Source: Xylanibacter ruminicola (GTDB lineage: Bacteria > Bacteroidota > Bacteroidia > Bacteroidales > Bacteroidaceae). From it: DNA of 64,000 nt. Below the pieces are notes generated by a model. It ran no database searches. It saw only the letters and a list, made by a program, of their open reading frames with translations, and was not told the origin of the DNA. Each line of letters begins with the position of its first letter. Position 1 is the stretch's first letter. A program made the translations under genes and the position numbers. The DNA lies in the NCBI RefSeq assembly GCF_900107775.1, contig NZ_FNRF01000005.1:297852-361851 (forward strand), given 5' to 3'. Below, one piece after another: positions 33,412 to 41,807 of the stretch.

Positions 33412-33443
33412 TTTGGGTAAAATAATAAGTTGTTTTACTTTTG
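33412..33443 (+). promoter_or_regulatory. Promoter in front of a small membrane ORF
   Basis: TTTG at 33412-33415, 20 bases, TACTTTTG at 33436-33443. A good match. The next start codon is the ATG at 33476. Confidence 0.65.
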
Positions 33444-33475
33444 CAGCGTAATTAAACAAATAAACAAAAAACAAA

Positions 33476-33601
33476 ATGAAACAGATTTTAGGGGTGATAG
33501 TGCATCTGATTGGATATGTGTTACTGCTTGGAATGTTTGCGGTAGCATTAATTAGCATTGTGCTTGATAAACCAGTACACCCGCACGGAATCGAACCGTG
33601 A
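33476..33601 (+). CDS. Small single-helix membrane protein, 41 residues
   Basis: Reads from ATG at 33476 to TGA at 33599-33601. Residues about 4-30 are one hydrophobic helix, then DKPVHPHGIEP. A strong promoter lies 33 bases upstream. The last 26 bases overlap the 3' end of the tRNA-Arg gene on the other strand, so the tail is dictated by tRNA sequence. It may be a real small protein, or a remnant of a longer gene cut by the tRNA. No family known. Confidence 0.4.
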   Translation: MKQILGVIVHLIGYVLLLGMFAVALISIVLDKPVHPHGIEP

Positions 33602-33647
33602 CCAACGGAACCGGAATCCGTTATTCTATCCTTTAAACTACGGGTGC
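33576..33647 (-). tRNA. tRNA-Arg (CCG)
   Basis: Folds as a 72-base cloverleaf: acceptor GCACCCG with a G-U first pair, anticodon stem ACGGA/TCCGT, loop TTCCGGT giving anticodon CCG, and a normal T arm (GGTTCGATTCC). No CCA is encoded. A TACCTTTG -7 box lies upstream at 33675-33668 on the minus strand. Confidence 0.93.
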
Positions 33648-33787
33648 ATGTGTTGCCAAATGCGGTGCAAAGGTACTAAAAAAAAATAATTTAAGCATAT
33701 AAATACCAAAAATGTTGGTAGATTAAGTTTAATTTAGTACTTTTGTGCCGCAATTCAATAAAACCAATTAACAAGTCAAAAGGTAAA

Positions 33788-34351
33788 ATGAAAAAGGTTA
33801 TAACAACAATCGTGGTTCTGGCTGTTATAGCAGCGGGCGTTTTCTCGCTATCGTCATCGTCGGATGACACGGGACAGGAGATTTCTCTTACCAATCTGCT
33901 CGACTTGCTGTACAACTACGAGGGCACAGGCAGGAGGCCTAATACACCTCTGCAGTTTATCTGTAGAGACGATGTACAGGAAGGCGACAAACACTATGCC
34001 GAAGTGGTTTATGGTCACGGCGTGAAGAAGGGCGACAAGAAAGATGTGGGCTACGAGATTACTACCTCATCGCCTCATGCCTATTTCTTCTGCATGACAT
34101 TCGATTCGTCAGTAACAGCAGGTCTTTATTACGTAGACAAGGGCGATGCCGAACGTTTCCTGGCACGTATTGCTCAGGAGAAAACGGTGCAGTTTAACGG
34201 TAAGACTTTTAACGTGATTACCAAGCCCGACGATAAGCGCCTGTATATTACCAACCCTTGGGGCGACGGCAATTATGAAACACAGTTTGCCGTGTACCCA
34301 ATAACAAAGGAAGGCGACTTTTATCGCATTGAGATAGAGGTATACGATTAA
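33788..34351 (+). CDS. Membrane-anchored or exported protein of unknown function
   Basis: 187 residues from the ATG at 33788; the upstream 15 codons overlap the promoter TACTTTTG (33738-33745), so they are left out. Residues about 4-22 are hydrophobic, followed by SSSSDDTG. The rest is mixed alpha/beta with VGYEITTSSPHAYFF and YDGDFYRIEIEVYD-like strands. No Cys at a lipobox. Not recognised. Confidence 0.6.
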   Translation: MKKVITTIVVLAVIAAGVFSLSSSSDDTGQEISLTNLLDLLYNYEGTGRRPNTPLQFICRDDVQEGDKHYAEVVYGHGVKKGDKKDVGYEITTSSPHAYFFCMTFDSSVTAGLYYVDKGDAERFLARIAQEKTVQFNGKTFNVITKPDDKRLYITNPWGDGNYETQFAVYPITKEGDFYRIEIEVYD

Positions 34352-34366
34352 AACAATATTTGATTA

Positions 34367-36412
34367 TTAAATCGGCAGCTGCATGATAAATCGTGCGCCG
34401 GCAGTATAGGTGGTATCAAGTTTGATATCACCTTTTAAATGTCTGGCCAGTGAGCGTGCTATCGAAAGACCGATACCTGTACCATCGGTGTACTCATCAA
34501 GCTGTACAAACTCGGTAAAGATATTCTCGGCCTGATCAGCTGGCACACCAATACCTGTATCTTCTATGCTGAAAATCACGTTCTGTCCGTCGATGTTTAC
34601 ATTGAGCACTACACTGGCCTTGCCTTTGGGCGCCTTGCCCTTAAAAGCAATGGGCTGGGTAAACTTCTGCGCATTGTCGAGCAGCAGGGCCAAGGCCTTG
34701 ACAGCCGACTTGAGATGGGTGGTCATGATAATCTGACTGGTGCGTGCGCCAAGCTTAAGATTAAAGTCGAGGTGTGTGGCCTGCGTAATGCCTGCCTGCT
34801 GTGCAGCCTGATAGGCTATATCGGCAGGACATACCTTATCGTTACACTCGGCACAGGTATGAGCGTTAACCATACTCAAATCAAGCATCTTGTCAACCAA
34901 ACGGGTGATGCGCTCGCTGTTTTCTACAATCTTCTTGCTGATCGACTGCAGTTCGTCGGCACTGATCTCGATATCGGGTGCTGCCAGTACCTGCGTAAAG
35001 CCCGAAAGTACATTAAGCGGTGTGCGAACCTCGTGTGATATCTGATGGATAAATTTACTCTTCATGCGCTCCGATTCTTCGGCACGCTCGTTGGCCTCGA
35101 TGAGCTGCTTATTGGTGTCGCTCAGCTTCTTGAAGGCTTTGCGGCGCTGTACCAGATGCAGGTGCAGCAGGATGATGAATACCAGGCTTACGCCAATTAC
35201 CCAAAGCATGCGCTGATGACTCAGTTTGGCACGCTGCTCGGCTATCTCGCGCTCTTTGCCTTCGGTATCGTAAACGGTAGAAAGCAAATCGGCATCGATA
35301 ATCTTCTGGCGTACCAGAGCCGAATCGTACAGATTAGCAATCTTGGTGGCCACTTGGAGTGCAGAGTCGCGATGACCTGCCATCAGGTTGACATGGAATT
35401 TGGGTATCATAAATCTGCCGATATTCTCAAGGTCGGCCTCTTCGTAAGCACCTTCGGCCATAAACTTATCAAGCTGAGTCATATTGTTGGCTGCCTCTTC
35501 GTATCGGTGGGTGGCCATCAGGTATCGGCAGCTGTTAATCAGACTGCTTGGCTTTTTTGAGGTGTCTGTAGATGAGTAGTCGGCAAACGCTTTTTCGGCA
35601 TCGTCGATACGTCCCATCGCATGCGCCTGCATGGCGCGGGTGTAGCTTATTTCGGCTTTCATCTCATCCAGATAAACCGGGTCGGCTTTGGGGAGTTTCA
35701 AGGCTTGCGCATATAGGGTGTCCTGGCGCAGAATCCATGGAGTAACCTCGCTAAAATGACCACGACGCATATAAACGGTGGCAATAGCATTCATGGTTTT
35801 CTGGCACTCGCGCAGGTCCAGGTCGCCGTTGTTGGTCTTCAGGCGTTCCTTAATGGCTTTCAGCGACTTGTCGAAGTTGCGCATAGCATCGGCATTCTGT
35901 CCTAGACAGAGCTGGCACTCGCCAATCATCTGGGCGATGTCCTGATGGTCGGTAAACGCATTATAGCCTGCAGCACGGAGTTTGCGGTCGGCATTACGAG
36001 CCTGTCGCAGGGCACGATCGTAACGACGCATATCGCACAGCATGCGTATATAGTCCTTACTAGAGTAGATATATGATTCGAGGTCGGCCTCGGTAATCAG
36101 CTCGCTCACGTTCACATCGGCCAACTGGTTGTAAAGACTCAACGAGGCACGGTATTTGCCCATCAGGTTAAACGCTACGGTTTTATAGAATATGGCTTTT
36201 ACCCTCGAAATATCGCCTGTCTGCTGGAAACTGTCGCAGGTAGCCAGGAATTTGGGCCAGTCGCGTTCGTCGCTAATAGCCGAAACAATCGAGTCGGCTA
36301 TCCCATAACCTTCAGCTGACTCAAAATTATTATTTTGTTTCTTTTGCTCGCAACTACCAAGAGTTACCAGCGCTAAAGTAATGAATATCAGTCTGATACA
36401 GAGTTTTGTCAT
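34367..36412 (-). CDS. TPR sensor histidine kinase (lipoprotein-type signal)
   Basis: 681 residues. Signal with LGSC near residue 21, a periplasmic helical region of TPR-like repeats (about 40-390), membrane helix about 402-420, a short coiled coil, HisKA with FIHQISHEVRTPLN (about 455-470) and HATPase_c with LLLDNAQKFTQ, EDTGIGVP and GTGIGLSIAR. It lacks a receiver or DNA-binding domain, so it is a classic kinase. An unusual CAECNDKVC stretch lies between the two kinase subdomains (about 515-525). A Lys-rich KGKAPKGKAS insertion is in the ATPase domain. No response regulator gene is adjacent. Confidence 0.88.
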   Translation of the reverse strand: MTKLCIRLIFITLALVTLGSCEQKKQNNNFESAEGYGIADSIVSAISDERDWPKFLATCDSFQQTGDISRVKAIFYKTVAFNLMGKYRASLSLYNQLADVNVSELITEADLESYIYSSKDYIRMLCDMRRYDRALRQARNADRKLRAAGYNAFTDHQDIAQMIGECQLCLGQNADAMRNFDKSLKAIKERLKTNNGDLDLRECQKTMNAIATVYMRRGHFSEVTPWILRQDTLYAQALKLPKADPVYLDEMKAEISYTRAMQAHAMGRIDDAEKAFADYSSTDTSKKPSSLINSCRYLMATHRYEEAANNMTQLDKFMAEGAYEEADLENIGRFMIPKFHVNLMAGHRDSALQVATKIANLYDSALVRQKIIDADLLSTVYDTEGKEREIAEQRAKLSHQRMLWVIGVSLVFIILLHLHLVQRRKAFKKLSDTNKQLIEANERAEESERMKSKFIHQISHEVRTPLNVLSGFTQVLAAPDIEISADELQSISKKIVENSERITRLVDKMLDLSMVNAHTCAECNDKVCPADIAYQAAQQAGITQATHLDFNLKLGARTSQIIMTTHLKSAVKALALLLDNAQKFTQPIAFKGKAPKGKASVVLNVNIDGQNVIFSIEDTGIGVPADQAENIFTEFVQLDEYTDGTGIGLSIARSLARHLKGDIKLDTTYTAGARFIMQLPI

Positions 36413-36493
36413 CGTTAAGTTAATTTTTATGGCGCAAAGTTACAAAAAAAGAACGAAACCCGCAAGCGAAAATCGGGTTTTCTGCTCGGACAC

Positions 36494-36526
36494 AAAAAAA
36501 GAGCTCAGCGTTTAAGCTAAGCTCTT
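36494..36526 (-). terminator. Intrinsic terminator of tRNA-Ser
   Basis: Stem with GAGCTC and GAGCTT-like arms around a six-base loop (36501-36526), followed on the minus strand by seven T residues (36500-36494). Confidence 0.85.
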
Positions 36527-36528
36527 AG

Positions 36529-36613
36529 CGGAGAGAGAGGGATTCGAACCCCCGGTGCCTCTCAGCACGGTAGTTTTCAAGACTACTGTAATCGACCACT
36601 CTACCATCTCTCC
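36529..36613 (-). tRNA. tRNA-Ser (TGA)
   Basis: 85 bases with a long variable arm typical of tRNA-Ser. Acceptor GGAGAGA/TCTCTCC, anticodon loop CTTGAAA giving anticodon TGA, T arm GGTTCGAATCC. Preceded by a TACCTTTG box at 36648-36641 on the minus strand. Together with the terminator and the promoter it accounts for the interval between the kinase gene and mutS2. Confidence 0.95.
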
Positions 36614-36744
36614 AGTGCTCTTCTGTCTCGAAAGCGGGTGCAAAGGTAAGGAGATTTTTTGGAATAAACAAATTTTTCGCCAACTTTTTATAAAATATTT
36701 GTGATTTTGCGCATTTTTGCTCCATTTTTACTACCTTTGCACCC

Positions 36745-39318
36745 GTGATTTATCCAAATAACTTTGAGCGTAAGCTCGGATTCGATGAGATTCGTAGGTT
36801 GCTGAAGGCACGTTGCCAGAGCACCTTGGGGCAGGAGAAAGTCGATGAAATGGCTTTCTCGGTTGATGCCGATATAGTAAATGAATGGTTAACGCAGGTG
36901 CGCGAGTTCCGTAGGTTGACTGCCGAACACGATGATTTTCCCATGCAGTACTTCTTTGATGTGCGCGAGAGTGTTGCGCGCATACGATTGGAGAATACCC
37001 ATCTGGAAGAGGATGAGGTGTGGGATTTGCGTCGCTCGCTGGAAACAATCGCTAATATCGTGCGCTTCTTACAGCGCGATGGCGACGAGAAACCTAATGG
37101 CGAGGTGGTGTATCCGTATCCGGCCTTGTACCGTTTAACTGATGGCGTGACTACCTTCCCCGCTATGATTCGTCGTATCGACTCTATTCTGGATAAGTTT
37201 GGTAAGGTAAAGGATTCGGCCTCGATGACGCTGGCTGGTATCCGTCACGACTTAGAGAAAACACAAGGTAGCATCTCGCGTACATTATATACTATATTGC
37301 ATGCGGCCCAGCGCGATGGGTTGGTAGATAAGGATGCTGCCCCCGCTATGCGTGACGGACGACTGGTGATACCGGTGGCTCCACAGGTAAAGCGCCGTAT
37401 TAATGGTATTGTGCACGATGAGAGTGCCACTGGTAAAACGGTATTTATTGAGCCAACCGAAGTGGTTGAGGCAAACAATAAGGTACGACAGCTGGAGGCT
37501 GAGGAACGCCGTGAGGTGATTCGTATTCTGACGGTATTTACTGATGAGGTACGCCCGCACGTGCGCGAGATAATCGACTCGTATCAGCTGCTGGCTATGA
37601 TCGACCTGATTCAGGCCAAGGCCAAGTGGGCTGAGCTGACACAGGCTTTCGAACCAACCGTAAAGGCCGAACCTGTTATCGACTGGATTCGTGCCATCCA
37701 TCCCTTGCTGCAGCTCTCGCTTGAGAAGAAGGGGGGGCATGTGGTACCTCTGGATATTATGCTGAATCGTGCAAAACGTCTGCTGCTTATCAGCGGACCT
37801 AATGCTGGTGGTAAGTCGGTATGCTTGAAAACGGTTGGCTTGCTGCAGTATATGTTGCAGTGCGGCTTGCCTGTTCCTATCGGCGATCGCTCTACCGCAG
37901 GTATCTTCGAGAGTATTATGATTGATATCGGCGATGAGCAGAGCATCGAGAACGATCTCTCTACCTACTCGAGCCATCTGATGAATATGAAGCAGATGAT
38001 GAAACAGGCTGGCGAGCGCTCGTTGTTGCTGATTGATGAGTTTGGTAGCGGTACCGAGCCCGCCATTGGTGGTGCTATTGCCGAGGCCATGCTGAAGCAG
38101 TTCTGGAAGAAACGTACTTTTGGCGTGATTACCACCCACTATCAGAACCTGAAGCATTTTGCCGACGATCACGAGGGTGTGGTGAATGGTGCCATGCTGT
38201 ACGACCGACATGAGATGCAGGCCTTGTTCCAGCTGTCGATTGGTCAGCCTGGTTCGAGCTTTGCCATCGAGATTGCCCGCAAGACGGGTATTCCCGAAGA
38301 GGTAATCAAGGATGCCAGTGATATCGTGGGTCAGGATTATATCCAAAGCGATAAATACCTGCAGGATATTGTGCGCGATAAGCGTTACTGGGAGGGTAAG
38401 CGACAGACCATTCACCAGCACGAGAAGAAACTGCAGGCCAGTGGCGAGCGTCTGGAGGCTGCTGTAGAGGAGATTGAAGCAGAGCGCAAAGCTATTCTGC
38501 GTAAAGCCAGAGAGCAGGCCGAGGAGCTTTTGCGCGAGAGTAATAAGAAGATTGAAAACGCCATCCGTGAGATACGTGAGGCTCAGGCCGAGAAGGAACG
38601 CACCCGCAAGATTCGCGAGGAGCTGGATACCTTTAAGGAGGAGTTGGCACAGGTTGATACCCGTGCTACTGATGAGGCCATTGCCAAGAAAATGCGCCAG
38701 ATTCTGGAACGTAAGGAGCGCAGAGAGAAGCGTAAGCAGGAAAAATCTAGTAAAGCGGCCGAATCGGCCGCGGCCAGCACTAGAGATACTAGTATTTCTA
38801 GTAATGCTAGCACTATCCAGGCGCCATTGGCAGTTGGCGATACCGTACGCATCAAGGGACTTACCAGTGTGGGTGTTATCGACAGTATCGATGGCGGAAA
38901 GGCAGTGGTTGTATTTGGTGGCATGAAAACCAAGATGCGTTTGGAGCGTCTGGAGCATGCTGAGAAACCCAAGGAGCAGCTGACCAAGGCCGAGGAACGT
39001 AACAGCAATATTGCTGGCTCGTATGGTGTGGTATCGAAGGATACCCGTAATGTGATTGATAATCGCAAACTGAACTTTAAACAGGATATAGATGTACGTG
39101 GTATGCGTGGCGATGAGGCTATTAATGCCATTACCTATTTTATAGACGATGCTATACTGGTAGGTGTGAGCAGAGTGCGCATCCTGCATGGTACGGGAAC
39201 AGGTATTCTGCGACAGTTAATCAGACAGTATTTGGGTACTATTCCTAACGTTTCGCACTACCGCGATGAGCATGTGCAGTTTGGTGGCGCAGGCATAACG
39301 GTGGTGGATTTAGAATAA
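36745..39318 (+). CDS. mutS2: MutS2 (ribosome rescue / recombination ATPase with Smr domain)
   Basis: 857 residues. Begins at GTG 36745; the next ATG is 35 codons later and would cut the conserved start (IYPNNFERKLGFDEI). Walker A GPNAGGKS (about 352-359), Walker B LLLIDEFGSGTEP, a long coiled coil about 520-670, a KOW-like segment, and a C-terminal Smr domain with DVRGMRGDEA and HGTGTGIL. MutS2 proteins suppress recombination or split collided ribosomes. The -7 box TACCTTTG (36732-36739) ends only 5 bases before the GTG, so the message would have almost no leader. Confidence 0.93.
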   Translation: MIYPNNFERKLGFDEIRRLLKARCQSTLGQEKVDEMAFSVDADIVNEWLTQVREFRRLTAEHDDFPMQYFFDVRESVARIRLENTHLEEDEVWDLRRSLETIANIVRFLQRDGDEKPNGEVVYPYPALYRLTDGVTTFPAMIRRIDSILDKFGKVKDSASMTLAGIRHDLEKTQGSISRTLYTILHAAQRDGLVDKDAAPAMRDGRLVIPVAPQVKRRINGIVHDESATGKTVFIEPTEVVEANNKVRQLEAEERREVIRILTVFTDEVRPHVREIIDSYQLLAMIDLIQAKAKWAELTQAFEPTVKAEPVIDWIRAIHPLLQLSLEKKGGHVVPLDIMLNRAKRLLLISGPNAGGKSVCLKTVGLLQYMLQCGLPVPIGDRSTAGIFESIMIDIGDEQSIENDLSTYSSHLMNMKQMMKQAGERSLLLIDEFGSGTEPAIGGAIAEAMLKQFWKKRTFGVITTHYQNLKHFADDHEGVVNGAMLYDRHEMQALFQLSIGQPGSSFAIEIARKTGIPEEVIKDASDIVGQDYIQSDKYLQDIVRDKRYWEGKRQTIHQHEKKLQASGERLEAAVEEIEAERKAILRKAREQAEELLRESNKKIENAIREIREAQAEKERTRKIREELDTFKEELAQVDTRATDEAIAKKMRQILERKERREKRKQEKSSKAAESAAASTRDTSISSNASTIQAPLAVGDTVRIKGLTSVGVIDSIDGGKAVVVFGGMKTKMRLERLEHAEKPKEQLTKAEERNSNIAGSYGVVSKDTRNVIDNRKLNFKQDIDVRGMRGDEAINAITYFIDDAILVGVSRVRILHGTGTGILRQLIRQYLGTIPNVSHYRDEHVQFGGAGITVVDLE

Positions 39319-39379
39319 AAAAACAATACTTGATTTATATCGTGAAACTTCCCAATAATGCTTAAAAATCCTAAAAATT

Positions 39380-39411
39380 TTTGGGCAATAGGGTCATTCG
39401 TCGTATCTTTG
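39380..39411 (+). promoter_or_regulatory. Promoter of the transglycosylase transcript
   Basis: TTTG at 39380-39383, 20 bases, TATCTTTG at 39404-39411. Start expected near 39417, giving a leader of about 130 bases. Confidence 0.72.
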
Positions 39412-39417
39412 CACCGG

Positions 39418-39545
39418 TTAAGCGAAACTAAGCGCTAATATGAACGCTTTTTCCGACGTGAAGTCGGACTCTCAATTTCAATGAATTTATCTAAAGGATA
39501 ACGCGGTTTGTTCGCGAGAACCCTCCGCCTAAAGTATAGAGATTT
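39418..39545 (+). promoter_or_regulatory. Structured 5' leader of the transglycosylase gene
   Basis: Three stems are visible: AAGCG/CGCTT followed by a T-run (39430-39452), CCGAC/GTCGG (39453-39467), and GCGG/CCGC (39503-39528). The first looks like a weak attenuator. No small reading frame of note. I cannot match it to a known riboswitch. Confidence 0.4.
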
Positions 39546-39992
39546 ATGATTGGTTTTATTAAGAAGACAGTTTTGAGCTTAATGGCTCTGTTCTTGGTAA
39601 CTCTGTCGGTTTCGGCCGAAGGTTTCGGTACATGGAGCAACAAAACGTTAGGCTTTGACTGGAATCCAGTAATGGATGCAATTATTAAAGTGGAAAGCGA
39701 AGGAAATCCTAAGGCCGTGAGTGGAAACTCAGTTGGCGCGATGCAGATTACTCCAGTACTCGTTAAGGAATGTAATAACATCCTGAGTAAACGCAAGAGT
39801 AAGAAACGATACACTTTGGACGACCGTTATAGTGTAGAAAAATCGAAAGAGATGTTCCTTCTGATTCAAAGCTATTTTAACCCGGAGAACAACGTCGAGA
39901 AGGCTATACGTTCTTGGAATGGTGGTATGAGCTACGGAGTAAAAGCTACTAACAGTTACTACCGAAAGGTTATAGCAAGAATGAAAAAGTAA
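39546..39992 (+). CDS. Small lytic transglycosylase (SLT domain), exported
   Basis: 148 residues. Signal sequence about 1-24 (ending SAE), then an SLT core: IIKVESEGNPKAVSGNSVGAM with the catalytic Glu, MQITP, and late RSWNGGMSYG. Only the core is present, no substrate-binding modules, so it is a minimal periplasmic murein-cleaving enzyme. Some T6SS or other trans-envelope machines use such enzymes, but this gene is 13 kb from the T6SS operon and stands alone between a leader and a terminator. Confidence 0.8.
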   Translation: MIGFIKKTVLSLMALFLVTLSVSAEGFGTWSNKTLGFDWNPVMDAIIKVESEGNPKAVSGNSVGAMQITPVLVKECNNILSKRKSKKRYTLDDRYSVEKSKEMFLLIQSYFNPENNVEKAIRSWNGGMSYGVKATNSYYRKVIARMKK

Positions 39993-39998
39993 ATCTGA

Positions 39999-40047
39999 TA
40001 ATCCGATTGTCGAGGGCCTTAGCCCTGACGATCGGATCATTTTTTTG
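39999..40047 (+). terminator. Terminator after the transglycosylase gene
   Basis: Long stem with GGGCTAAGGCCC-type core (ATCCGATTGTCGAGGGC against GCCCTGACGATCGGAT), then seven T residues from about 40040. It lies 7 bases past the stop. Confidence 0.85.
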
Positions 40048-40090
40048 TATGCAGTTTAATCTTGCAGTAAGTTGGCGTGGGAGGATAAAC

Positions 40091-40118
40091 AAAAAAATGC
40101 AAGCTGAAAAGCTTGCAT
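40091..40118 (-). terminator. Terminator of the initiator tRNA gene
   Basis: ATGCAAGC (40097-40104) pairs with GCTTGCAT (40111-40118); on the minus strand it is followed by a run of T (40097-40091). Confidence 0.8.
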
Positions 40119-40129
40119 CTCCTATTTAG

Positions 40130-40202
40130 TTGCGGAGGCAGGATTCGAACGTGCGACCTCCAGGTTATGAGCCTGGCGAGCTACCAACTGCTCCACTCCG
40201 CG
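40130..40202 (-). tRNA. Initiator tRNA-fMet (CAT)
   Basis: 73 bases. The anticodon loop CTCATAA gives CAT, and the acceptor begins with C opposite A72 (a mismatch that marks initiators). The anticodon stem has AGG/CCT instead of three G-C pairs. T arm GTTCGAATC. TACCTTTG box at 40257-40250 on the minus strand. Between it and the TetR gene there is about 210 bases of A/T-rich sequence with two promoters. Confidence 0.9.
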
Positions 40203-40361
40203 ATGTTATTTTTTCGCTGCATTTCAGGGCGTTTCCTGATTTGCGGGTGCAAAGGTACGACTATTTTTTGAATTCGCCAAATTTTTCGGCCATTTTTTTA
40301 TAAATTTGTTGTTTTTGTAATATTTTTCCTCGTTTTTCTTGTCAGTTTCAAATAAAAGGCT

Positions 40362-40369
40362 TACTTTTG
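40362..40369 (+). promoter_or_regulatory. Promoter -7 box and SD site of the TetR gene
   Basis: TACTTTTG at 40362-40369, about 48 bases before the ATG. AGGAGG at 40403-40408 lies 8 bases before the ATG, a strong Shine-Dalgarno site that is rare in this window. Confidence 0.6.
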
Positions 40370-40416
40370 CACATCGTAGAATAGTGTGCAATTTTAAACT
40401 TTAGGAGGAAACAGAC

Positions 40417-41010
40417 ATGTCTATATCCAAGACAAGACAGAAACTGGTAGATGTAGCACGCCAGCTGTTCGCCAAGAACGGACTGGAGAATACGACGATG
40501 AACGATATTGCCCTGCAATCGGGTAAGGGTCGCCGTACGCTATATACCTATTTTAAGTCGAAAGAGGAAATCTACTATGCTGTTATCGAGAGCGAGTTGG
40601 AGCGATTGAGCGATAAACTCGATGAGGTGGCTGCCCGAAAAATCCGTCCACAGGACAAGATTATCGAGCTGATCTATACTCATCTCAGTATGATTCGCGA
40701 AACGGTGGTTCGTAATGGTAACCTGCGTGCTGAGTTCTTCCGTAACATCTGGATGGTAGAGAAAGTGCGTCGCCATTTCGATGATGCCGAGATTGAGCTG
40801 TTCCGTAAGGTTTATGCCGAGGGAAAGGACGATGGCGAGTTTGATATCGACAACGTGGATCTTGTGGCTGATATTACACACTATTGTATCAAGGGCCTCG
40901 AAGTTCCTTATATATATGGACGTATTGCCCATGGTATGAAGGAGGAGGATACCAAGCCCCAGGTGGCCAAGGTGGTTTATGGTGCGTTGGGAAAAATTCA
41001 GAAAAGATAA
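40417..41010 (+). CDS. TetR/AcrR family regulator
   Basis: 197 residues. Helix-turn-helix near 25-48 (TTMNDIALQSGKGRRTLYTYFKSKEEI split as usual), then a ligand-binding helical domain. It is 32 bases upstream of fabG on the same strand, so it may respond to fatty-acid intermediates and control this operon, as TetR-type regulators do in other bacteria. That link is inference from position. Confidence 0.9.
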   Translation: MSISKTRQKLVDVARQLFAKNGLENTTMNDIALQSGKGRRTLYTYFKSKEEIYYAVIESELERLSDKLDEVAARKIRPQDKIIELIYTHLSMIRETVVRNGNLRAEFFRNIWMVEKVRRHFDDAEIELFRKVYAEGKDDGEFDIDNVDLVADITHYCIKGLEVPYIYGRIAHGMKEEDTKPQVAKVVYGALGKIQKR

Positions 41011-41042
41011 ACATTACACATTATTAATAATAGAAAACAATT

Positions 41043-41780
41043 ATGGGATTATTAGAAGGTAAGACAGCGCTGATTACAGGTGCTGCACGCGGTATCGGAA
41101 AGGCTATCGCACTGAAGTATGCCTCTGAAGGCTGTAACATCGCATTCACCGATCTGCAGGTGAACGAGGAGACCGAAAAGGAAATTGCTGCTCTGGGTGT
41201 AAAGGCTAAGAGCTATGCTTCGAACGCTGCCGACTTTGCTCAGACTGAGGAAGTAGTTAAGGCTGTAAAGGAAGAGTTCGGATCAATCGATATTCTGGTT
41301 AACAATGCTGGTATCACAAAGGACGGACTGATGCTGCGTATGACTGAGCAGCAGTGGGATGCTGTTATCGCAGTAAACCTGAAGTCGGCCTTCAACTTCA
41401 TTCACGCTTGTGTACCCGTTATGATGCGTCAGCGTGGTGGTTCTATCATCAACATGGCATCAGTAGTAGGTGTTCATGGTAACGCTGGTCAGGCTAACTA
41501 TGCTGCCTCAAAGGCTGGTTTGATTGCTCTGGCTAAGAGTATCGGTCAGGAGATGGGTCCTAAGGGTATCCGTGCTAACGCCATCGCTCCTGGTTTCATC
41601 GATACAGCTATGACTCAGGCTCTGCCCGACGATATCCGTAAGGAGTGGATCAACAAGATTCCTCTGCGTCGTGGTGGTCAGGTTGAGGATATCGCTAATG
41701 TTGCTACCTTCCTGGCTTCTGACCTCTCAAGCTATGTAAGCGGTCAGGTTATCCAGGTTGATGGTGGTATGAACATGTAG
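41043..41780 (+). CDS. fabG: 3-oxoacyl-ACP reductase FabG
   Basis: 245 residues, SDR fold. GAARGIGKA (NADPH binding), VNNAGITKDGL, catalytic Ser in INMASVVGVHGNAGQ, and YAASK with Tyr and Lys. C-terminal SGQVIQVDGGMNM is the family ending. Reduces beta-ketoacyl-ACP in fatty-acid elongation. The next gene begins after 27 bases. Confidence 0.93.
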   Translation: MGLLEGKTALITGAARGIGKAIALKYASEGCNIAFTDLQVNEETEKEIAALGVKAKSYASNAADFAQTEEVVKAVKEEFGSIDILVNNAGITKDGLMLRMTEQQWDAVIAVNLKSAFNFIHACVPVMMRQRGGSIINMASVVGVHGNAGQANYAASKAGLIALAKSIGQEMGPKGIRANAIAPGFIDTAMTQALPDDIRKEWINKIPLRRGGQVEDIANVATFLASDLSSYVSGQVIQVDGGMNM

Positions 41781-41807
41781 TTCATTGAACATTGATTATT
41801 GAACATT

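Noticed and set aside
38750..38815. Dense run of NotI/EagI, SpeI and NheI-like sites inside mutS2, as in a cloning linker
   Set aside because: It encodes the Ser/Ala-rich linker before the KOW/Smr part in frame, and the flanks are normal chromosomal sequence.
37285..39189. Open frame of 634 codons on the strand opposite mutS2
   Set aside because: It mirrors the codon pattern of mutS2, has no promoter, and its product (rich in Leu, His, Thr, Asn) matches no fold; mutS2 itself has all family motifs.
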